NCBI RefSeq assembly: GCF_964186625.1
Contig: NZ_OZ075108.1
Coordinates: forward strand, 248,001-312,000
Reading direction: 5' to 3'
DNA from: Asticcacaulis sp. MM231
GTDB taxonomy: Bacteria; Pseudomonadota; Alphaproteobacteria; Caulobacterales; Caulobacteraceae
DNA: 64,000 nucleotides
Below the pieces are notes generated by a model. It worked only from the letters and a program-made list of their open reading frames with translations, had not been told where the DNA came from and made no database searches. The position numbers and the translations under genes were made by a program. Below are positions 58,830 to 64,000 of the stretch, in pieces. Every line of letters begins with the position of its first letter. Within the stretch, counting starts at the first letter, position 1.

Positions 58830-59582
58830 ATGCTGACACATCCAATCCACGACACACTCCAGGCGCTTGGCCTGACCGGCATGGCAAAAGGCTTCAAGGA
58901 GCTTGCCAATCAGCCGGAAGCTAACGGCCTCGACCATGCCGAATGGCTGGCAATATTGCTCGAGCAAGAGACCACATTGCGCCAGCAGAAGCGCTATGAA
59001 AGCCGAGCCAAAACCGCCAGGTTACGCCAGTCGGCCACCATCGAAGATGTCGACTACCGGGCTGCCAGGGGGCTGGACAAGTCCATGTTCCTGAAGCTCA
59101 CCAGCGCAGACTGGATCCGACGAAAGCACAACCTGCTGATAACAGGGCCATGCGGGGTCGGTAAAAGCTGGCTTGCCTGTGCTCTCGGTCAGAAGGCCTG
59201 TCGGGAAGACATGTCTGTTGCCTATCACCGGGCATCTCGACTGTTTACGGCGCTCGCCCTGGCAAGGGCAGATGGACGCTACGCGAAGCTTCTGAAGCAA
59301 ATCGCCCGCGTTGACCTGCTTATCCTCGACGACTGGGGCCCGGAGACCCTGACCTCAGATCAAAGGCGCGATCTGATGGAAATCGTCGAAGATCGCCACG
59401 AGGCAAAATCCATCATCGTCACCAGCCAGGTGCCGGTGGACCAATGGTATAAAATTATCGGAAATCCGACCCTGGCAGACGCCATACTCGATCGTCTCGT
59501 CCACAACGCCTACCGAATAGAACTCACAGGCGACAGCCTTAGAAAGAGGAAACCAGCACAGCCCGATACAGCCAGGGCTTGA
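58830..59582 (+). CDS. istB: IS21-family helper ATPase IstB
   Basis: 250-residue AAA+ ATPase related to DnaC. Walker A is GPCGVGKSW, Walker B LLILDDWG, sensor region IIVTSQVPVDQWY, and the C-terminal DAILDRLVHNAYRIEL is typical of IstB. Regulates target choice and IstA activity. Intact. Confidence 0.95.
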   Translation: MLTHPIHDTLQALGLTGMAKGFKELANQPEANGLDHAEWLAILLEQETTLRQQKRYESRAKTARLRQSATIEDVDYRAARGLDKSMFLKLTSADWIRRKHNLLITGPCGVGKSWLACALGQKACREDMSVAYHRASRLFTALALARADGRYAKLLKQIARVDLLILDDWGPETLTSDQRRDLMEIVEDRHEAKSIIVTSQVPVDQWYKIIGNPTLADAILDRLVHNAYRIELTGDSLRKRKPAQPDTARA

Positions 59583-59804
59583 CCCAAACCACGAACCAAA
59601 CAATCATGAATTACGACCCAACGAAATAAGCCAGGGGCGGCCGACTTCAAATCGGAACCATGGCCGGCTTCAAGTTGGAATGGGTGGCCGGCTTCAAGTC
59701 GGAATTAGTGGCCGACATCATCGGAATACGCAATCTGTGTTAAAAACAGTAATCAACTCCTTTGTTTCATCGGCTGGGTATCCTAAAACATAACCGACTA
59801 CCAT

Positions 59805-60380
59805 CACCCGAACGGGTGACTCAGCGAAAATTCGCGTCGCACTGGAGTTCGGCTTTGGATGGCCTGGTTTATGGGAGAGGCGTCGTTTTCGGCAATTTGT
59901 GAGAGGCAGGATAAAAGGGAGAGAGGTGCTTGGGGCTTTTCAGCGAAATTTATTCATATGTTTCAATTAGTTAAGTGCGTAAAGCGAGAGGTGCGCGGGG
60001 CCTATCGAGAGGTTTCCGGATGCTAAGCTCTTGTTTCTAATATGTATTTTGAGAGGTGCGGCTACACTTCAGGGGCAAATTTGTCCATCGCAAGGTAGGC
60101 GCCCTATTCTGCTTGGTTTACAGGCCTGCCATAGGCCTTTGGAGGGCCTGGCAGGCCTCTACCAGCAGCCTCGGACAAGAGGTGCAAGAGGTGCCTGGAA
60201 GGGCGCGTAAAGGGCTTGCGAGGCAACCCTGGCCTTTGCCGCGTTATTCCGAGGCATAGAGGCAACGAGTTGAGCAGTGAGCCTGTAAATCAAAGAAATA
60301 GAAAGAACATCGTAGAATTGGCGTGTTGCCATTTTCGACATCAAGCGCATGCTTCAAGGGTTGTCAGTAGAGGTGCAGAA
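59805..60380. repeat. Non-coding region with repeated AGAGGTGC octamer
   Basis: AGAGGTGC occurs, always on this strand, at 59922, 59987, 60052, 60178, 60187 and 60369, with a partial copy at 60008 and related GAGAGG at 59901. The last copy doubles as the ribosome site of the excisionase-like gene. TCACCCGAACGGGTGA (59804-59819) is a perfect palindrome. No other gene recognised. Confidence 0.5.
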
Positions 60381-60683
60381 ATGCCTGAACTCAATTCCAC
60401 GCCCGGAAAACTTGCCTATCGTATCGATGAAGCCGTTCAAGTTTCCGGCTTGGGGAGAACCTTCCTTTACGAATACATCGGCAGCGGCAAGCTTCCATCG
60501 ATAAAGGTTGGCGGCCGGCGCTTAATTCTGCATGACGATCTGTTGGCATTCTTGAAAGGCACCTCGTCGCCAAGCCCCGCATCTACGAATGGCAAAGCAT
60601 TGGAAGGCCGGAAAAGGTCTGCGGCTCGTTCTCAGGCGCCGCTACCGGGACAGATGGAATTCCCGTGGCCAAGAAGAGGATAG
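60381..60683 (+). CDS. Excisionase/MerR-like small DNA-binding protein
   Basis: 100 residues with a helix-turn-helix-17 type domain (YRIDEAVQVSGLGRTFLYEYIGSGKLPSIKVGGRRLILHDDLLAFL) as in phage and integrative-element excisionases, and a Pro/Ser/Arg-rich tail. GAGGTG five bases before the ATG fixes the start. No integrase is present in the window; it may be a relic of a mobile element, or a regulator. Confidence 0.8.
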   Translation: MPELNSTPGKLAYRIDEAVQVSGLGRTFLYEYIGSGKLPSIKVGGRRLILHDDLLAFLKGTSSPSPASTNGKALEGRKRSAARSQAPLPGQMEFPWPRRG

Positions 60684-60735
60684 ATATTCTGCCGCAAACG
60701 CGGCGCTGGCGATTTTGTCTAATATAAAGACGCTG

Positions 60736-60798
60736 CCGACACACCATACGCTGTAGCGTATAAACTCCTCATATACGCTACAGCGTATGGTGTGTCGG
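60736..60798. promoter_or_regulatory. Orphan pair of module-1 hip operators in a perfect inverted repeat
   Basis: Two 27-bp arms (60736-60762 and 60772-60798) are perfect reverse complements around a 9-bp loop. Each contains one TATACGC-N4-GCGTATA type site (60745-60762 and 60772-60789), starting 27 bp apart, the same spacing as in the hipBA1 array. It lies between the excisionase-like gene and the 3' end of hipA2, not in front of any gene. Confidence 0.8.
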
Positions 60799-60845
60799 TA
60801 ATCAGGGATAGGCAGAGACCGAAAGCTTTACCCCTAAGGCTTTCG

Positions 60846-62159
60846 TCATGGATATTCTTTGAGACGCCCTAGTATCCGCAACGCGTTGCCCTCGACACAT
60901 GTACGTGCTTGCTCCACAAGGGGCGCGATAGCGCCGGGATGGCTGGCGACATGCTCATAGGTTCTAACGCCGGCGCCCACTATCGCGTCAACCAATTCCT
61001 TGACCCGCAGACGTGTCTGGCGAGGATTATAGCCTCCGGTCGCTGCTATGGCATCCCAATGTCGGGCCGCGACGTCTTCCGGCTTTCTTTTTTTACCGTC
61101 AATCTTCTGCGCGAAATTCTGGTTGACATGTGGCCAAGGCAGGACGGTTGAGACGTCGTACAAGGGGGCCAATGCCCGTTCGCTGGCCAACAGAAGCGAA
61201 TAGTTCTTGGCATGGGCATCTGTGTTGGCGACGAGGATGTTGAAGATCAACTGATCAAGAAGCTTCAAACCGTCGCGTGATGGCAAATTCCGCCCCGTCG
61301 CCAGCAAGGTCGCTATCGTCGGACCAGGAACAGTGCCCGCCTCGTATTTGTTGACCGGAAAGACTCGATTCGCCTGAGCAAAATCCTCCTGATGTAGGCG
61401 TCTGATCTGACCGTCCTTGCGATAGGCACGATCATATCGCGCCACGGCCAGGGCATTTCGCGGGCCCGCTTTCAGGATGCTGACCTCTACTGTCTCAATG
61501 CCAATGGCTGCCGCCAGTGTCAGGCAATAAGCCTCGTTTTCGACGATACCTGGAATGCGATCATTGTCCGGCTTCACGATCAAGGTAGACGGCGCCCCGG
61601 TCTTGGGAATGGCCAGTATGTCGCCAGGCTTCGGCAACCCAAGGCGGGGCCGCCCCCCCGCATCCAGAACAGTCAATGTGGCCTTCTCTTGACCACCGGC
61701 CAAGGACAATCTTACCCCATCTTCCCCAGCCAGAAAGGGCCGCTCCTTCAGATCTGCGAAGTGACGCAAAAGCGCTGCCTCCGGATCTTCCAGTTGATAA
61801 AAAGTCTCCAGAGGCTCAAAGCGCCAGTCTTCGCGCAGAGACGGTGCACCGAAAGATAAGGCGCCGGCCGTGTCGCCACCGATTTCCCGCAAGATGGCGA
61901 TCGTGTCCTTGCGATCGACGCCAATAGCACGCGCCAATGTTGCCAGTTGGCGTTCTTCCGGTAGCAGGTTGGCAAGCCAGGGATGGACGGTGTCCGGCGA
62001 ATAAGTGTCGGCGGCAAGTGGCATCGTGAGGGAGATAGGAAAGGCGCCGCGTGACTCCGTCCAGCGCAGATCGTAGGCAAAGCTGATTGCTCCGTCGTTG
62101 TCGATCAACAGCTTGCCGACGGGAAACGCTTCATAAAAGACAGTGATCTCCTCGGACAT
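60846..62159 (-). CDS. hipA: HipA-family serine/threonine kinase toxin, module 2
   Basis: 437 residues. N-terminal subdomain with VFYEAFPVGKLLIDNDG and WLANLLPEERQLATLA, the ATP region LSLAGGQEKATL, STLIVKPDND, RLHQEDFAQAN, and catalytic/metal motifs NILVANTDAHAKNYSLLL and LAPLYDVST. Only distantly similar to HipA1 and with GC-rich codon use like the core genes, so the two modules have different histories. hipB2 ends one base before its ATG. Confidence 0.93.
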   Translation of the reverse strand: MSEEITVFYEAFPVGKLLIDNDGAISFAYDLRWTESRGAFPISLTMPLAADTYSPDTVHPWLANLLPEERQLATLARAIGVDRKDTIAILREIGGDTAGALSFGAPSLREDWRFEPLETFYQLEDPEAALLRHFADLKERPFLAGEDGVRLSLAGGQEKATLTVLDAGGRPRLGLPKPGDILAIPKTGAPSTLIVKPDNDRIPGIVENEAYCLTLAAAIGIETVEVSILKAGPRNALAVARYDRAYRKDGQIRRLHQEDFAQANRVFPVNKYEAGTVPGPTIATLLATGRNLPSRDGLKLLDQLIFNILVANTDAHAKNYSLLLASERALAPLYDVSTVLPWPHVNQNFAQKIDGKKRKPEDVAARHWDAIAATGGYNPRQTRLRVKELVDAIVGAGVRTYEHVASHPGAIAPLVEQARTCVEGNALRILGRLKEYP

Positions 62160-62160
62160 C

Positions 62161-62448
62161 TTACATATCCAAATCGTATGGCGAAGTGTCGGGTTGCGCC
62201 GGCCGTTCGCTATGGGCAGAGACCGACGCTAGCAGATCATAAAGATCGCTGCGCAGGGCTTGCAGGATGCGTGTGATGGTAGACAGCTTGGGGTCACGAT
62301 TGCCGTTTTCGAGATGCGACAAGGTGGCAATGCCTACACCAGACAAGCGAGACAACTCTTCCAGCTTGAGGTTCTTGGACAGGCGCAGGGCCCGTAAGGC
62401 GTGGCCCAGTTGCACCGGCAATGGATGGACGTCCGTCGATGAGGCCAT
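62161..62448 (-). CDS. hipB: HipB-family HTH antitoxin, module 2
   Basis: 95-residue Cro/CI-type regulator (LGHALRALRLSKNLKLEELSRLSGVGIATLSHLENGNRDPKLSTITRILQAL). AGGAG eight bases before the ATG supports the start. Four identical-type operators lie directly upstream, so the operon is expected to be autorepressed. Confidence 0.92.
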   Translation of the reverse strand: MASSTDVHPLPVQLGHALRALRLSKNLKLEELSRLSGVGIATLSHLENGNRDPKLSTITRILQALRSDLYDLLASVSAHSERPAQPDTSPYDLDM

Positions 62449-62459
62449 GATGTCGCTCC

Positions 62460-62624
62460 TTTATCGTTAGCGATAAATAAGCCTATTTACATCAGGAAAT
62501 CAAGGCCATTTATCGTCAGCGATAAATGATTGAGAAATTGAGCGGTGCGACGGTATATTTATCGTTGGCGATAAATGGTGTGGGGTAAGCCTATTTGAGA
62601 TGAATTTTTATCGCCGGTGATAAA
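62460..62624. promoter_or_regulatory. Four-operator array of hipBA module 2 with exact 49-bp period
   Basis: 18-bp palindromes TTTATCG-N4-CGATAAA begin at 62460, 62509, 62558 and 62607, each 49 bp after the last. The first three have perfect 7-bp arms; the fourth (TTTATCGCCGGTGATAAA) has one mismatch. The DNA between sites is not repeated. The first site begins within a few bases of the hipB2 ribosome site. Confidence 0.88.
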
Positions 62625-62711
62625 TCACTACGGGCCGAGGTATATTCCACACTGTTAATCCGTACACTGATTAAGTTTGGTATTGCGGTCCGAATTTAGC
62701 TCCGCCGACAA

Positions 62712-62994
62712 TCAGGCAGCAATCGAAAGCTTAACGCCTAAAGCCTTCGTAACTGCCAAAAGGGTCGAAAGCGTTGGATTGCCGTGTTCGCCAATAGCCT
62801 TATAGAGCGCGGCACGAGTGAGGGCCCGCACCTTGTGCGATCTCCTGAACGCCTTTGGCCCTTACAACATCATTCAAAGCTGCGCTGATGAGGTTCATAT
62901 CGCCCTATTCAAACGCAGCCTGTAAGTAGGCGGCGATTGCTTCCTGTCCATCTAGGTAAGCAACAGAATCAAATGTGCGCGTAGTCTTTTTCAT
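62712..62994 (-). pseudogene. Decayed addiction-module antidote protein gene
   Basis: Minus strand from an ATG at 62994: MKKTTRTFDSVAYLDGQEAI AAYLQAAFE then a TAG, continuing GDMNLISAALNDVV and VQEIAQGAG, and after a frame change LTRAALYKAIGEHGNPTLST and VTKALGVKLSIAA, stop at 62712. This is the layout of HigA-like addiction-module antidotes (TIGR02684 type). One in-frame stop and one frameshift make it a pseudogene. No partner toxin gene is left. Confidence 0.75.
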
Positions 62995-63014
62995 TGGGTT
63001 GCCCCGCGAAGCCG

Positions 63015-63260
63015 CTACGCCATCACCAAATGTCCGCGGGCGTCCGACCTCGGCGGCGAGACCGAGATTTGGACATCGCAGCCAAGGTCATTCAGAAATC
63101 GCATCAGCCTGTCGGTCGAATATCCTTCGAGACGGCCGTTGATAATGGATGACACTTTAGGCTGATCAATACGCAAAATTTTGGCAGCTTGGGCTTGGGT
63201 GAGCTTCCGCGCCTTGATCGCACTTCTGATATGAAGCGCCAGATTAGCTTTCGCTAGCAC
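63015..63260 (-). CDS. HTH antitoxin-like regulator, probably N-terminally truncated
   Basis: 81 residues from a GTG: LAKANLALHIRSAIKARKLTQAQAAKILRIDQPKVSSIINGRLEGYSTDRLMRFLNDLGCDVQISV, the XRE-type fold of HigA-like regulators that partner RelE-type toxins. Relatives have about 20-25 residues before LAKA (GNVFADLG region); here only PQNSFSAKVV is readable upstream before the transposon begins. Truncation by the IS next door is likely, and no toxin gene is present. Confidence 0.7.
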   Translation of the reverse strand: MLAKANLALHIRSAIKARKLTQAQAAKILRIDQPKVSSIINGRLEGYSTDRLMRFLNDLGCDVQISVSPPRSDARGHLVMA

Positions 63261-63343
63261 TACTTTGGCAGAAAATGAATTTTGAGGATTCCCCCGGCTG
63301 ACATTGCGTGATTCATAGAGAGCCAGCTTTAAGGAGACTGGCG

Positions 63344-64000
63344 ATGTCGGAACATTGGCGCGTAGATTTGGAAGATTGGTTGACGCCCTTCCTGGTGGCC
63401 TTGCGGCATAAGACCCGGATGCGGCTGTGCCCTGCCTATATTGCAGGCCTGATTGGCCCGGGTGACCGCAAGAGTGTCCAGCCGATGGCCGCCCGCGATG
63501 GCGAGTTTGGCTATGACCAACTCCATCATTTTGTCTCTGACGGCGTTTGGGAAAGTGGACCGCTTGAAGCCGTTCTCCTGAAGGAGGCCGACCGTCTGGT
63601 GGGGGATGATGCCGGTTATCTTGTCATCGATGACACGGCGCTGCCGAAAAAGGGCAGCCATTCGGTTGGCGTGGCGGCGCAATATGCTTCCTCGCTTGGC
63701 AAGACGTCCAACTGCCAGTCGCTTGTTTCGGTGACGCTGGCATCGCGCGAAGTGCCTGTGATGGTGGGCCTGCGCCTGTTCTTGCCCGAGAGTTGGACGA
63801 ATGATGTCGCGCGGATGAACCGGGCTCGGGTCCCGCAAGAATGCCAGGTTGCCCTGACAAAGCCGGAGATCGCCATTGAGGAAATTGATCGTGTTATAGC
63901 CTCTGGGGCCCGGTTCGGGTGCGTGCTGGCCGATGCTGGCTATGGGTCAAGCGGGCCGTTCCGCGAGGCCCTGAGCAAGCGCGACCTGTTGTGGGCCGTC
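63344..64000 (+). CDS. IS701/IS4-type DDE transposase, 5' part
   Basis: The first 219 residues of a transposase: MSEHWRVDLEDWLTPFLVALRH, the catalytic start DDAGYLVIDDTALPKKGSHSVGVAAQY, SVTLASREVPVMVGLRLFLPESWTND and CVLADAGYG, the second catalytic Asp. AAGGAGA precedes the ATG. The rest lies beyond the window. The element appears to have inserted into the 5' part of the neighbouring antitoxin-like gene. Confidence 0.9.
   Translation, partial: MSEHWRVDLEDWLTPFLVALRHKTRMRLCPAYIAGLIGPGDRKSVQPMAARDGEFGYDQLHHFVSDGVWESGPLEAVLLKEADRLVGDDAGYLVIDDTALPKKGSHSVGVAAQYASSLGKTSNCQSLVSVTLASREVPVMVGLRLFLPESWTNDVARMNRARVPQECQVALTKPEIAIEEIDRVIASGARFGCVLADAGYGSSGPFREALSKRDLLWAV

Larger units (their letters stand above)
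57069..59732 (+). mobile_element. IS21-family insertion sequence, complete, with 7-bp target duplication
   Basis: Termini TGCG...CGCA, flanked by ATCTGTG on both sides (57062-57068 and 59733-59739). Each end carries several copies of a repeat of about 23 bp: CCGATTTGATCCCGGCC-like units at 57075-57165 and their inverse, GGCCGACTTCAAATCGG-like units, at 59638-59728, as in IS21 elements. Contains istA and istB. Confidence 0.93.
56969..59804 (-). pseudogene. Short reading frame split by the IS21 insertion
   Basis: With the IS and one ATCTGTG copy removed, the minus strand reads without interruption from an ATG at 59804 (MVVGYVLGYPADETKELITV) across the joint (FNTDGID) to DNREHYVEQRKKTELFYKKK and a stop at 56969, 54 codons; the frame is also open further upstream. 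No family recognised and no strong ribosome site, so it may be the 3' part of a larger gene. Continuity across the joint is the evidence. Confidence 0.45.

Overview
The window looks like chromosome of a stalked alphaproteobacterium of the order Caulobacterales, most likely Asticcacaulis or a close relative. The main evidence is a DivL homologue (a histidine-kinase-like protein with tyrosine in the H-box), a ShkA-type hybrid kinase with its c-di-GMP-binding pseudo-receiver, and a TonB-receptor/glycoside-hydrolase locus. The genus is an inference; no rRNA is present to fix it.

1-20 kb is mostly housekeeping: mutS (3' end outside the window), maeB, an AmpG-like permease, shkA, comM/yifB (two frameshifts), gshB, yraN, rsmI, hemW, rdgB, a DUF2975/HTH pair, rph, then hrcA-grpE and an M28 peptidase. 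20-31 kb is an alpha-glucan utilisation locus: a GH15 glucoamylase-like enzyme diverges from a GH97 alpha-glucosidase, followed by a LacI-type regulator, a TonB-dependent receptor (frameshifted) and a flavin-dependent tryptophan-halogenase-like protein. Four LacI-type palindromes sit in the divergent intergenic region as two pairs, each with 31-bp spacing. 31-36 kb holds an ECF11-type sigma factor with its ChrR anti-sigma factor, transcribed divergently from an FAD oxidoreductase/DUF1365/hydrolase operon. Matching sigma promoters are visible in both directions. 36-43.5 kb is a leucine/isovalerate catabolic operon (HMG-CoA lyase, isovaleryl-CoA dehydrogenase, both methylcrotonyl-CoA carboxylase subunits, methylglutaconyl-CoA hydratase) with a divergent LysR regulator. 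45-54 kb carries sdhCDAB, a 2Fe-2S ferredoxin, creD, an HPP/CBS membrane protein and divL (one frameshift).

From about 54 kb the character changes to an accessory island: an IS66-type transposase fragment, hipBA module 1, an intact IS21-family element with a 7-bp target duplication, an excisionase-like gene, hipBA module 2, a decayed antitoxin gene, a truncated HTH antitoxin-like gene and the start of an IS701/IS4-type transposase.

The most striking signals are the operator arrays of the two hipBA modules. Module 1 has five copies of TATACGC-N4-GCGTATA at exactly 27-bp intervals. Module 2 has four copies of TTTATCG-N4-CGATAAA at exactly 49-bp intervals. A further pair of module-1 operators, also 27 bp apart and inside a perfect 27-bp inverted repeat, lies alone about 4 kb away beside the 3' end of hipA2. 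Six single-base frameshifts in four conserved genes suggest that some are uncorrected sequencing errors.
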